DNA from: JBHYDC01 sp051861205
Lineage (GTDB): Bacteria; Pseudomonadota; Alphaproteobacteria; Rhizobiales; Pleomorphomonadaceae
Assembly: GCA_051861205.1 (NCBI GenBank)
Contig: JBHYDC010000020.1
Location: 7,083 to 71,082, forward strand
Length of the DNA: 64,000 nt
Reading direction: 5' to 3'
In this document: positions 8,134-17,302 of the stretch, piece by piece
Numbering within the stretch: position 1 is the first letter of the stretch
Layout of the letters: each line of letters starts with the position of its first letter
Notes under the pieces: model-generated
Seen by the model: only the letters and a program-made list of their open reading frames with translations
Database searches by the model: none
Told to the model about the DNA's origin: nothing
Program-made: the position numbers and the translations under genes

Positions 8134-10386
8134 CTAATGGAGTAGCCGGCTGAGCTCGGCTGGCATTTCGACCGAAGGCGACAGCCTTCGCGCTTCTGCC
8201 GCGGTTGCCGTGGCGCTTTGAATGTCGCCTTTCAGGAAGTGGGCGGCGGCGGCGATGACGAAGGCGTCCGCATTGCCGGGTTGGAGCGCGATGACCTTGC
8301 CGCTTGCTTCAAGCGCCCGCGCGCTATCGCCGATCCGCAGGGCGGATGATGCGAGCGCGAACCATGCATCGGCATTCGCGCCATCAACGGCGATGGCGCG
8401 CTCGTACCATGTAATGGCCGCCCGGTCGTCGGAGCGGCGGGCCTCAAGATCGCCGCGGGTCAGGATCAGGCCGGCCGCACGGGGTAGGGCGCGATAGCCC
8501 TCGTCGAGAACGGTGGCTGCGCCGGGTTCGTCGCCGAGCGCGGAACGCAGCCGCGCGAGCATGATCCAGGCTTCTTCGATCTGGGAGTCGAGCGCGACGG
8601 CTTGGCGGAACGCGGCTTCGGCGGCAGGCCAGCGGCGCAGGGTCAGCGCCAATCCGCCGAGCGCGACATGGCTTTCCGGCGCGTCCGCCCGGGCGGCGCG
8701 GGACGCGATGTATTCGGAGAGGGCGCGTTTCAGCGCGGCACGATCGGGCTCGCTAAGGCCCGATGCCTCGGCGCCCGCAAGATCGGGTGCGGCGGATTGC
8801 CGAACGAGCCGCGACGGGTCAAAGAGTGACGGGCGGAGGAGGGCGATCTTCGCCGCATCATCCTTTCCGCGCGTGAGCAAGACGGCTGCGGCGCGGACGA
8901 ATTCGCTTGGATCGGCCAGGAGCGCGGCGATATCCGCGTCCGCGATTGCATCGGGGCCGGATGCGAGGAGTTCGGCGGCGGTGGCCCGCACGATGGCGGG
9001 CCGGTCGAGATCGCGCGCATAGGCGGCGAGGGCGGTGACCACGGACGCCGATCTGTCACTGCCGTTGAAGGCGACGAAGGGCGCGCGATCCTGCCAGGCG
9101 TAATCGGCATCCGGAAACCACGCGGCGATTGTGGCGGCGGCCCAGTCCTGGGTTTTGCCGGTGTGGCATGCCGTGCAAGCGTCCGGCGAACCGGCGGCCT
9201 TGGATTGGAGGGGGTCGGGGCGCCGGAAGAAGTGATCGCGGCGCTTGTCGATCGCCATATAGGTGCGCTCCGGCATGTGGCAGGACACGCAGGCGGCGCC
9301 CGGCGAACCGGCAGGATGGTGGTGATGCGCGGGGCTGTCGTAGAGCTTTGGGCTCAGCGAAGGGAAGTCCGCGCGTGTGATGGGCGCGTGGCACTGGGTG
9401 CACACGGCGTTGCCTTCGGCGACCAGCTTTCCGCTGTGCGGTTCGTGGCAGTTGGAGCAAGTGACGCCCATCGCGCTCATCTTCGACTGAAGGAACGAGC
9501 CAAGGATGAACACTTCCGCCTTCTGCTGACCGTCGGCGAAGTAGAGGTCGCCGGTAAGGCGCGCGAGATTATAGTGGTCGTCGAAGGGGGCGCCGACGGG
9601 CGGGCTGGTGGCCCCAAAGGCATCGCGCCGGGCGTGGCAGGGCCCGCAGACCGCAATCTCATTTGCCTGTTGGCCTGCACCGAGGGAAATGAGCGGTGTG
9701 GGCCGGCCTGCACGTGCCGATGCGACATGGTCGGAGCCGGATCCGTGACAGGATTCGCAGGAAACCGTTAGCTCCGCCCAATGCGTCCGGTATGACCGGG
9801 TTTGAAGGTCGTAGCCTTTGTCGAACCCGGTTTGATGGCACTCCGCGCAGCGTGCCTGCCAGTTTTTATAGGGGCCGGTCCAGTGCATGGCGCTGCCGGC
9901 GGCAGAATCTTGATCGGGGTAGAGGTGAAACCAGCGTTTGCTGGCATCATCCCAGGCCAGATCCAGCACCTGCAACCGCCCCTTCTCGGTCTCGACCAGA
10001 TACTGCTGCAACGGGCGAACACCGACCGTGTAGCGCACGGCATAGGTGGCAGGTGCGCCGTCCACACCGTCGGTTTCAATGAAATACGCCCCGTTTGCCT
10101 GGAAGAACCGGGATGTGACGCCTTTGTGGGTGAAGGTGGCGCCGGAGAAGTCGCCCAGAACGTTGCCGGGCGCCGGCTTGCGCAGGGCCCAGGCGTGATC
10201 CGACTGCGACCAAGCTGCCGATTGCGACGGGTGGCAATCGGCGCAGGCGGCGCTTCCGGCATAGGATGGTTCGGCGGCTTGGCTCGCGGCGAGGCTGATC
10301 ATGCCGAATGCGGCGAAGGCGAAGACCGCGCCGAAGGGCCGCCCAATCGAGCGTCGTGGGCGTTTCTCATCGGCCGAAAGCGCCAT
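8134..10386 (-). CDS. Eight-haem cytochrome c with C-terminal TPR repeats, periplasmic
   Basis: 750 residues. An N-terminal export signal (hydrophobic about 18-36) precedes eight CxxCH haem sites: Cys48, 180, 210, 247, 310, 329, 366 and 404. A His-rich stretch (about 354-357) lies between the sixth and seventh. From about residue 430 the haem sites stop. The rest is helical repeats, first HEAT-like (DPSEFVRAAAVLL, DPSRLVRQSAA) and then several TPR units (WPAAEAAFRQAVALD, DDRAAITWYERAIAVD). This fits multihaem cytochromes fused to a protein-binding scaffold. The electron donor and acceptor are not evident. It faces the same way as the sulfatase operon but is separated by the AT-rich gap. Confidence 0.88.
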   Translation of the reverse strand: MALSADEKRPRRSIGRPFGAVFAFAAFGMISLAASQAAEPSYAGSAACADCHPSQSAAWSQSDHAWALRKPAPGNVLGDFSGATFTHKGVTSRFFQANGAYFIETDGVDGAPATYAVRYTVGVRPLQQYLVETEKGRLQVLDLAWDDASKRWFHLYPDQDSAAGSAMHWTGPYKNWQARCAECHQTGFDKGYDLQTRSYRTHWAELTVSCESCHGSGSDHVASARAGRPTPLISLGAGQQANEIAVCGPCHARRDAFGATSPPVGAPFDDHYNLARLTGDLYFADGQQKAEVFILGSFLQSKMSAMGVTCSNCHEPHSGKLVAEGNAVCTQCHAPITRADFPSLSPKLYDSPAHHHHPAGSPGAACVSCHMPERTYMAIDKRRDHFFRRPDPLQSKAAGSPDACTACHTGKTQDWAAATIAAWFPDADYAWQDRAPFVAFNGSDRSASVVTALAAYARDLDRPAIVRATAAELLASGPDAIADADIAALLADPSEFVRAAAVLLTRGKDDAAKIALLRPSLFDPSRLVRQSAAPDLAGAEASGLSEPDRAALKRALSEYIASRAARADAPESHVALGGLALTLRRWPAAEAAFRQAVALDSQIEEAWIMLARLRSALGDEPGAATVLDEGYRALPRAAGLILTRGDLEARRSDDRAAITWYERAIAVDGANADAWFALASSALRIGDSARALEASGKVIALQPGNADAFVIAAAAHFLKGDIQSATATAAEARRLSPSVEMPAELSRLLH

Positions 10387-10599
10387 ACGTCCCCCTCGGC
10401 CCGGCTGCGCGACGAGTGATTTCGTTAGCGTTCAGGCGGCCGGATGCCTGAGCGATCTTGGCATTGATTGGGTGCGGCCGGGGCCGTTCCGGTCGATCTG
10501 ACGCACCCCTCATTCGGCCATCGTGGTTTATCTGGAACGCGGCCGGCGAATCTGGATCAACCACCTTCCAGTTCCCGTCGTGAAACCTAAGGAGCGAGT

Positions 10600-11094
10600 A
10601 TGAGGCCGATTCCCTTGCCGGTTGGTCCGGGTCAGGAAAGCGTGTGGGACTATCCCCGCCCGCCGCGCTTGGAGCCGGTAACCGCGCGCATTCGTGTGGT
10701 ATTGGGCGGGGTCACGATCGCCGATACGGCGGCGGCTTATCGCGTGCTCGAAACCAGTCATCCGCCGTCCTATTACCTGCCGCCGGATGCGTTCCTGACG
10801 GGCGCGCTGGTACCGGCAGCCGGATCGAGCTTTTGCGAATGGAAGGGGCGGGCGGTCTATTTCGATCTGATCGGCGGCACCAAGCGCGCCGAACGGGCGG
10901 CGTGGGCCTATCCGAAGCCAACAGGCAGCTTCGCGTCGATTGCGGGCTATGTCGCGCTCTATGCCGGGCGTGTGGATGCCTGTTTCGTGGGTGACGAGCA
11001 GGTGGCGCCGCAGCCGGGGGCCTTCTATGGCGGCTGGATCACGGGAAACATCGTCGGCCCGTTCAAGGGCATTCCCGGCAGCAACGGCTGGTAA
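10600..11094 (+). CDS. DUF427 domain protein
   Basis: 164 residues, single domain. The pattern of DUF427 is clear: ARIRVVLGGVTIADT, HPPSYYLPPDAF, a central FCEWKGRAVYFDL, and a C-terminal PQPGAFYGGWIT. Members are small cytosolic beta-rich proteins without a settled function. An AAGGAG site lies just before the ATG. The gene stands alone, facing right between the cytochrome gene and the Crp operon, whose last gene converges on it with a three-base gap. Confidence 0.85.
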   Translation: MRPIPLPVGPGQESVWDYPRPPRLEPVTARIRVVLGGVTIADTAAAYRVLETSHPPSYYLPPDAFLTGALVPAAGSSFCEWKGRAVYFDLIGGTKRAERAAWAYPKPTGSFASIAGYVALYAGRVDACFVGDEQVAPQPGAFYGGWITGNIVGPFKGIPGSNGW

Positions 11095-11097
11095 GGC

Positions 11098-11685
11098 TCA
11101 ATCGCCCGACACGCGGCGGCTACGGATGCGGCTCAACGATTCCGGCGTGATGCCGAGGTAGGATGCCACGATGTACTGCGGCACCCGGCGCACGATGTTC
11201 GGCCGGTTCTTAACGAGGTCAGCATAGCGCTGCTCGGGCGATCGCGTCAGCAGACTGGCGCTGCGCCGCTGCGAACCGGCCATGGCCTCTTCCATCACCC
11301 GGCGCCCGAACCGCTCCATCGCGTGGTCTGCATCATAGGCCGCTAGAAGCGCCGTTTTGGCAATAAGCAAGACGACGGTTTCTTCAAGCGCGTCGATGTA
11401 TTGGAGGGTGGGCGCGCCGGTGACGAGGGCATGGACGTCGGCGACGAATGTGTTTTCGCCGAAGAACTGGCCGGTGTGTTCCACCCCGTCGTTGAGATAG
11501 TAGTAGCGCAGAAGGCCCTGGCCGACGAAGTAGAGCGCTTCGCTCGTCTCGCCGGCCCGCGCCAGATGCTCACCCTTCTTGATGGTTCTTGGCGTAACAG
11601 CCGATGTGAGCCGCCGAAGTGTCTCTTGCTCTGGCTCAAGCGGGCTGGAATACCGAAGGAACTGCGCGGTCAAGGCATCGATCAT
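11098..11685 (-). CDS. Crp/Fnr family transcriptional regulator
   Basis: 195 residues. The N-terminal half is a cyclic-nucleotide-binding beta-roll (IKKGEHLARAGE, LYFVGQGLLRYYYLNDG). The C-terminus carries a helix-turn-helix (YIVASYLGITPESLSRIRSRR). No Cys cluster of the FNR type is present, so an oxygen-sensing iron-sulfur cluster is unlikely. It is the last gene after the epimerase-like gene (30-base gap), so it may regulate this small operon. The ligand is unknown. Confidence 0.88.
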   Translation of the reverse strand: MIDALTAQFLRYSSPLEPEQETLRRLTSAVTPRTIKKGEHLARAGETSEALYFVGQGLLRYYYLNDGVEHTGQFFGENTFVADVHALVTGAPTLQYIDALEETVVLLIAKTALLAAYDADHAMERFGRRVMEEAMAGSQRRSASLLTRSPEQRYADLVKNRPNIVRRVPQYIVASYLGITPESLSRIRSRRVSGD

Positions 11686-11715
11686 GTAAACCTGCTCCGC
11701 TGTCCGTCTTTCGAT

Positions 11716-12660
11716 TTAGCCGCCGTTTCGCAGCCAGTCCAGCGTTTGGGCGATGGCAGCTTCCAGCGGCGTGGAGACATCGCCGAAGGTGGCGGTGAAC
11801 TTGCTGTGGTCCACGAGATACGGCTTTTCGAACTCGTAGATCATCTCGATCAACTCCTTGGCCGCCGGCATGAAAAGCCCGGCGATGCGAAGCTGGAACA
11901 GCCCAAGCTTGCGCAGACGCACCGGCTTTTCCGCGACCAGCCCGGCGATTTCGAAGAAGCGCCGCGTCGTGACGGCGGGAGCGTTGGGCACGTGCCAGAC
12001 TTCTCCGATGCCGCGCGGATCGGAGCCGAGGAGAGCGAGCGCCGCGCCGAAATCGCGGACATAGGTCACGGTATGAGGCATGTCCGGGTTACCGATCACC
12101 TCCACGGGTTTGCCCCTGAGAAGCGCGCGAAGCGGCCGGCTTCCGACGCTGGACGCGTCGACCCATGGGCCGAAGAAGCTGGAGCCGCGCGCAACGGCTG
12201 TCTTGATCCGTCCCGCCGCATGCGCCTGCATCAACGTATCGTGCATTTCGGCCCGGACCCGGCCTTTGACGCTGGTGGGGCGTACGGGCGTTGTTTCCTT
12301 AAGCACCTCGGCCGTCTCGCCGTAGCTGTAGAGGTTTTCGGCCACGATCAGCTTGGCCCCCACGTCGGCGGCCACATCGATCGCGGCGGCTTGGAGCGCG
12401 GGAAAGAACTGCGGCCATTGGTGATAGGGCGGCTGCGCACAGAAATAGATCGCCTCGGCGCCCGTACAGGCCCGACCCGCTGCCGCCCGGTCGAGGAGAT
12501 CGGCGGCAACCACGGTCGCTTGTGATGGAGTTGACTTCATCGCGCCGGACCGGCTGACAAGGCTCACATCCTTGCCCCCGGCGATGAGGGATTCTACGGT
12601 GGACCGGGCCAAAGGCCCGGTTCCGAGAACGACATGGCGGGGTGATGCATCGTTGGACAT
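11716..12660 (-). CDS. NAD(P)-binding epimerase/dehydratase-like protein
   Basis: About 314 residues from the start at 12660, which has GAGGAGGACC upstream; the frame extends to 12690 without a better site. The N-terminal Rossmann motif is VVLGTGPLARSTVESL, followed by an atypical SDR/NmrA-like body. The classical YxxxK dyad of active SDR enzymes is not obvious, so it may be a redox sensor or an atypical reductase. It sits between a DUF4386-like membrane protein and a Crp regulator, all three closely spaced on the minus strand. Confidence 0.75.
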   Translation of the reverse strand: MSNDASPRHVVLGTGPLARSTVESLIAGGKDVSLVSRSGAMKSTPSQATVVAADLLDRAAAGRACTGAEAIYFCAQPPYHQWPQFFPALQAAAIDVAADVGAKLIVAENLYSYGETAEVLKETTPVRPTSVKGRVRAEMHDTLMQAHAAGRIKTAVARGSSFFGPWVDASSVGSRPLRALLRGKPVEVIGNPDMPHTVTYVRDFGAALALLGSDPRGIGEVWHVPNAPAVTTRRFFEIAGLVAEKPVRLRKLGLFQLRIAGLFMPAAKELIEMIYEFEKPYLVDHSKFTATFGDVSTPLEAAIAQTLDWLRNGG

Positions 12661-12686
12661 GATCGGTCCTCCTCGCCGGTTCGCGA

Positions 12687-13391
12687 TCAAGTGCGGCTAC
12701 CGCGCAGGGCGACGATGGCGATGGCGAAGAGGGCGAACTGCCAGCCGACGTTGCTGATGGTCAGGATCGGCCCAAGCTCGACGCCGAACACGGCGGGAAG
12801 CGTGGCGAGCAGGGTGACACCCATGACAACCGCGAACCATCCGACGAAGCGCGATCCACTGCGAACGACGGCAAGTCCGATCAGGATCGTCCAAACGCCG
12901 CCGACAAGGCCGACGCCGATCGCTTCACCGATGCCGCCGGCATAGTCGTTGAGGACGTTGAAGATCAGCGAGATCGTGGCCTGATCGGCATCCGGCGCGA
13001 CGAAGGCGCGGGCGAGGCTGGGCATGACGAACAGCCAGCGAGTGATTCCAATCATCTTCGCAACGGCACAGACGGTGCCAAGCGTCAGCGTGGTCGCGGC
13101 ATAAGCGCCGGTGAGGCCGAAGCGGGCGTTGAAGGCGGCGGTGGCAGGCACCATCAACAACGCGGTCATGAGATAGCAGCCATAGCCGAACATCACCACG
13201 GCTTCATTGTCGAGAAGGCGGGGGAGGGCGATCGATGCAGGGTCGTCGAGGCTGGCGGGCCAGTTGATGGCGGAGGAAAGGACAGAGAATGCTGTCCACA
13301 TCAAAACGAACTGGGCGATCAGAAGGGAACCGGTGGCAAGACCGGAGGCACGTTTGACGGTGCCGGCGGTGGGGGCTGCGATCGTGCTCAT
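12687..13391 (-). CDS. DUF4386-like integral membrane protein
   Basis: 234 residues with about six hydrophobic segments (for example LIAQFVLMWTAFSVL, CYLMTALLMVPATAAF, WFAVVMGVTLLATLPAVF). Composition and layout resemble DUF4386 family inner-membrane proteins, whose role is unknown. It is the first gene of a three-gene minus-strand unit with the epimerase-like and Crp genes. The downstream start is 26 bases away. I am moderately sure of the family name and confident that it is a membrane protein. Confidence 0.7.
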   Translation of the reverse strand: MSTIAAPTAGTVKRASGLATGSLLIAQFVLMWTAFSVLSSAINWPASLDDPASIALPRLLDNEAVVMFGYGCYLMTALLMVPATAAFNARFGLTGAYAATTLTLGTVCAVAKMIGITRWLFVMPSLARAFVAPDADQATISLIFNVLNDYAGGIGEAIGVGLVGGVWTILIGLAVVRSGSRFVGWFAVVMGVTLLATLPAVFGVELGPILTISNVGWQFALFAIAIVALRGSRT

Positions 13392-13481
13392 GGGGTGTGC
13401 TCCGAATAGGTCCGTTCTTGGACTGATCGGACCATGGCGGACATCAGCCGGCGCCTCATTGACGTTGGGTAAGAAGTTTTC

Positions 13482-15659
13482 TCAGGTCGTAACAACGAGC
13501 CGCGCGGGTCCGGACCTGCGGATCACCGTGGTGGTAACGCCCCCATCTGCGGCGCGGACGACGAGATCGAGTAAGCTATGGCCGAGGCGCACGTTCCGAA
13601 GCGTCACGCGGTCGACAAAGCGGGGGAGCACCGGATTGCGCATCTCGATGCAGTCGCCCGCGATATCGAAGGTGAGCCCGAGGCAGGCCTCGATCAGCGC
13701 GATCGGAGCGGCGGCGGCCCAGGCCTGCGGGCTGCAAGCAACGGGATAGAACGTCGGCCCTTGCCCGCCCCGGCGTGAGAAACCGCAGAACAACTCCGGC
13801 AGGCGGCGCATGTCGAGATGAACGGAGGTGCCGAACAGCGCCTCGAAAATTCGGGCCGCCTCGTGTTTGTAGCCGTAGCGTGCCAGCCCGAGCGCGATCA
13901 ACGCATTGTCGTGCGGCCAGACGGACCCATCATGATACGACATCGGATTGTAGCGCGGCTCGCCCATGGCGACGGTGCGGATGCCCCAGCCGGAGAATGA
14001 GTTGGCGGACATCAGCGTGCGGGATAGGGCCAGCGCGCGTTCCGGTTTGGCGATACCGGTCCACAGCGAATGTCCGGCATTGGAGGCGCGCACGCGGCAG
14101 GGCCGTTTGGCGCCGTCGAGGGCGAGGGCGTAGGTGCCGATTTCCTCGCACCAGAAGGCCTCGTCGAAGCGGATTTTCAGGGCCTCGGCGGTTCGCCTGA
14201 GGTCTTCGGCCGCTACCATGTCGCCTAGCTGATCCGCGATTTCGGCGGCGGCGACGCGAGCGGCGTAAACATAGCCTTGAACTTCGCAAAGCGCGATTGG
14301 CCCGTCGGCAAGCTTGCCGTCCGCATGGAAGATGCTGTCCTGGCTGTCTTTCCAGCCTTGGTTGGCGAGGCCCTGTTCGGTCATCCGGTTGTATTCGACG
14401 AAGCCGTCGTGGTCCCGGTCGCCATAGTCGTCAATCCAGCGGAGCGCGGCTTCGATCGCCGGCCACAGGGTGCGAACGGTCGTAAGGTCGCCGGTGCGGC
14501 GCAGATACGCACCCGCGAGCATGACGAAAAGCGGGGTGGAATCGACACTGCCATAGTAATGGCGGAACGGAACCTCGCCGGTTTCGGCCATTTCGCCGCG
14601 CCGCACCTCGTGCAGGATCTTGCCGGGTTCGGCATCGCTGGCGGCATCGACGGTGGTCGCCTGATGGGCGGCAAGATAGCGCAAGACGCCGCGCGCAAGT
14701 TCCGGGTCCATCCAAAGGGCTTCGCTGGCGGTGATCATGGCATCGCGGCCAAACGGGGTGGAGAACCAGGGGATGCCGGCATAGGGGTACGGCCCGTCGG
14801 GCGTGTCGGTGTTGAGCATGACGAGGTCGGCAACCGAACGGCGGATCGCCTCGTTGAAAATCTCGTTGGAGGTGTCGATGGACGCCGCGCGCGAGGATGC
14901 GCGCCGCAGCGCGCGCCGGGCATCGCGCATCGAGATCAGATATTGTTGCCCGCAGGATCGGTGGGGCGCTGACTTGTCGCCGACAGCCACCTCGATAAAG
15001 CAATTCGTGGACCCGCCGGGCGTGAGCGATACGTCGAGCCGGACATGCTGCGCATCGATCCGGCTCGGGCGCGGTTCGAAGCGCAGCGTCGTCCGGCGCT
15101 CGCGCTCGTCGAGGCCGCGATAGGCGAAGGCAACGCTGTCGTCGCCCACGATAGCAGGGCGAAACAGGCCCCGGCTTGTCCGCTTGGTGCCGCGCACCTC
15201 AAAGATATCGACGAAATCCGCCTCGAAGCGCATGTGCAGATCCACTTCGATGAGCGTGTCACCGAAGTTGCGAAGGTGGATGCGCTCATAGGCCGTGGCG
15301 TTCCAAAGGAAGCGCGTGCGGCGGATATGGATAGTGTCGCGCTTGATGACACCGCCGTCGGTTGCGCTCACGTCGGGGTTGGTGAGGTCGCAGGTGAGCC
15401 CGGCGTTGTCGTCGCGAAGGGTGGAGGAGAGGAGAATCGGCCGCGAGCCGCAGATGAACAGATCGAGATGGGACAGATGGCGCGTGTCGAGGTGATAGAG
15501 CCCATCTGCGCTGCCCGAGCGAATATCGCCGGTGGGATCCAGCACGGCAAAGGTGTCACCGTGCTTGAGCGACCGGGCACGTCGCTCGCCGAGCGACTCG
15601 GCAACGGACACTTCGTAATGGTTTATCGGCATAGATGCCGTAGCGGCTTGTTCGTCCAT
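13482..15659 (-). CDS. Glycogen debranching-type amylo-alpha-1,6-glucosidase
   Basis: 725 residues. The N-terminal third is the bacterial glycogen-debranching N-domain (DGLYHLDTRHLSHLDL). The C-terminal part is an (alpha/alpha)6 glucosidase with the conserved PWFSTPFGRDAMI, the GFVEYNR and NQGWKDSQDSI segments and a late WPHDNALIA. Such enzymes trim branched alpha-glucans, or trehalose/maltooligosaccharide products, in the cytosol. GGAG precedes the ATG. It lies just downstream of the terminator that ends the GT4 glycosyltransferase gene, so it is transcribed separately. A role in storage polysaccharide turnover is inferred. Confidence 0.88.
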   Translation of the reverse strand: MDEQAATASMPINHYEVSVAESLGERRARSLKHGDTFAVLDPTGDIRSGSADGLYHLDTRHLSHLDLFICGSRPILLSSTLRDDNAGLTCDLTNPDVSATDGGVIKRDTIHIRRTRFLWNATAYERIHLRNFGDTLIEVDLHMRFEADFVDIFEVRGTKRTSRGLFRPAIVGDDSVAFAYRGLDERERRTTLRFEPRPSRIDAQHVRLDVSLTPGGSTNCFIEVAVGDKSAPHRSCGQQYLISMRDARRALRRASSRAASIDTSNEIFNEAIRRSVADLVMLNTDTPDGPYPYAGIPWFSTPFGRDAMITASEALWMDPELARGVLRYLAAHQATTVDAASDAEPGKILHEVRRGEMAETGEVPFRHYYGSVDSTPLFVMLAGAYLRRTGDLTTVRTLWPAIEAALRWIDDYGDRDHDGFVEYNRMTEQGLANQGWKDSQDSIFHADGKLADGPIALCEVQGYVYAARVAAAEIADQLGDMVAAEDLRRTAEALKIRFDEAFWCEEIGTYALALDGAKRPCRVRASNAGHSLWTGIAKPERALALSRTLMSANSFSGWGIRTVAMGEPRYNPMSYHDGSVWPHDNALIALGLARYGYKHEAARIFEALFGTSVHLDMRRLPELFCGFSRRGGQGPTFYPVACSPQAWAAAAPIALIEACLGLTFDIAGDCIEMRNPVLPRFVDRVTLRNVRLGHSLLDLVVRAADGGVTTTVIRRSGPARLVVTT

Positions 15660-15722
15660 AGCGCGTCTCCAAGGCTGTTTATGAGGTCAAGCCGCTGCGG
15701 CGCCTTTGGATGCGTCGGTTCT

Positions 15723-15771
15723 AAAAAAAGGCTGGGCCGGAACAAAGGAAACACCGGCCCTGCCAAGCCTT
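15723..15771 (-). terminator. Rho-independent terminator of the GT4 gene
   Basis: Read on the minus strand, a stem AAGGCT...GGGCCGG pairs with CCGGCCC...AGCCTT (a five-base bulge on one side) and is followed directly by a run of seven T. The hairpin overlaps the stop codon of the glycosyltransferase gene. It separates that gene from the debranching enzyme gene downstream. Confidence 0.85.
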
Positions 15772-16855
15772 AGGCAACGGCTGAGATGGCGGATGGCCCT
15801 GCGCGTTTGGAAGGCACGGTCTGCACGGCAGCGGCTTGAACTTGGCGGTAGATGCCTTCGTAATCGTGCGCCATGCGCGTGGCCGTGAAGCGCTGTTCGA
15901 ACGAACGGCGCGTGCGCAAGCGGCTGAGGGTGTGAACGCGCCGCGCCGCATCAATGGCTTCGTCGACCGTATCGACGATGTAGCCGTTGACGCCGTTTTC
16001 GATCACCTCCGGCACCGAACCGCGACCGAAGGCGATAACCGGCGTACCGCAGGACATCGCCTCGATCATGACGATGCCGAAGGGTTCCGGCCAGTCGATC
16101 GGAAAGAGCAGCGCCGCGGCATCGCCGAGGAAGGATGCCTTTTGGCTGTCGTTGATTTCGCCGATGAACTCGACCATTGGGCTGCGGCTGAGCAGCGGCT
16201 CGATGACGTTGGTCCAGTATTCTTTGTCGGCATTATCGATCTTGGCTGCGATCTTGAGCGGCAGCCCGGATCGCTCGGCAATCTCGATGGCCAGATCAGG
16301 CCGCTTTTCCGGAGAAACGCGCCCGAGGAACGCCAGATAGCCTGAGGCCTGCGGCCTATAGGGCAGGAGTGTTTCCGGCAGGCCGTGATGAACCGTGCCG
16401 ACCCAGTTCACCGGCGGCATGGGGCGGCGCTGGTCGTCCGAGATCGAGACGAGCGGGATATCGGGAAAGGCTTTGTAAAAGGGCTGAAGGTCGGGAAGAT
16501 CGAGACGTCCGTGCAGCGTCGTCACCGTTCGGCCGGGGAGGGTGCGGGCGAGCGGGAACTGGAGAAGATCGGTGTGGAAATGGATCATGTCGAAGGTTTC
16601 TGCCCGGCTGCGGATCTCCTCCAGCATGATGACATGGTAGGGAACGGCGTCCCGGATATCGGGATCAAGGCGCATGGCCCGCTGTGCCGGTGCGATGAGT
16701 TCGGCGGTGGTTGAGGAATCGCCCGATGCAAAGAGCGTGACCTCGTGACCGCGCGAGACCAACGCTTCCGTCAGGTAAGAGACGATGCGCTCCGTGCCGC
16801 CATAGAGCTTCGGCGGAACGCTTTCATAGAGAGGGGCTACCTGGGCAATCTTCAT
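15770..16855 (-). CDS. GT4 family glycosyltransferase
   Basis: 361 residues, GT-B fold. The N-terminus (MKIAQVAPLYESVPPKLYGGTER) is typical of GT4 starch-synthase-like and sucrose/trehalose-type transferases. The C-terminal half has GRVSPEKRPDLAIEIA and the nucleotide-sugar EPFGIVMIEAMSCGTPVIAF, where the first Glu of the Ex7E motif falls. It probably transfers a hexose from a nucleotide sugar in the cytosol. Start supported by GGAGG eight bases upstream. The gene carries its own terminator and stands next to the debranching enzyme, which suggests glucan or surface sugar metabolism. Confidence 0.9.
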   Translation of the reverse strand: MKIAQVAPLYESVPPKLYGGTERIVSYLTEALVSRGHEVTLFASGDSSTTAELIAPAQRAMRLDPDIRDAVPYHVIMLEEIRSRAETFDMIHFHTDLLQFPLARTLPGRTVTTLHGRLDLPDLQPFYKAFPDIPLVSISDDQRRPMPPVNWVGTVHHGLPETLLPYRPQASGYLAFLGRVSPEKRPDLAIEIAERSGLPLKIAAKIDNADKEYWTNVIEPLLSRSPMVEFIGEINDSQKASFLGDAAALLFPIDWPEPFGIVMIEAMSCGTPVIAFGRGSVPEVIENGVNGYIVDTVDEAIDAARRVHTLSRLRTRRSFEQRFTATRMAHDYEGIYRQVQAAAVQTVPSKRAGPSAISAVA

Positions 16856-17302
16856 CGAGATGAACCTCCTCGCGGGGTCGCGATCTTGTCTTTAGACGGA
16901 CGACTCCAGGAGGCCATGTGTCGACGCCGCGCTCGCCGCGCATCCTGAACGGAGCCTGATATGTCATACTTTGGGTACTTGGGCCCTTGATGACAAGCTT
17001 AAGCAGACGTCATGGTTCCACCCTAAGGTATTTAATTGCCATTTCCCTAGCAGTTACTGCACATATTCTCAGCGAATAGAGCCCCTTTTTGGCTCACTGA
17101 GTTTGGGATTGCGCTCGAAATTTCCATAATCAATGAGAAAAAAAGAGAGAAAATCTGAATTCAGCGGGCAGCAATACGTTTCTGTTTATGTCCGTTCGAT
17201 CCAAAATCATGCACCTAAACGGTTATCTTTCCGCATGCCGACGGCTAGGAATGCCGCTAGGCTGCGACTCAATGATAAAAACCGATGGGAGTGAGACCGC
17301 AG
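16856..17302 (+). other. Non-coding 447 bases between divergent genes
   Basis: Lies between the GT4 gene (minus) and the FAH-family gene (plus) and must carry both promoters. It is more AT-rich than the genes, with homopolymer runs near 17140. A short hairpin GAGCC/GGCTC with a CCTTTTT loop is present near 17080. No coding frame looks real. Confidence 0.5.
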
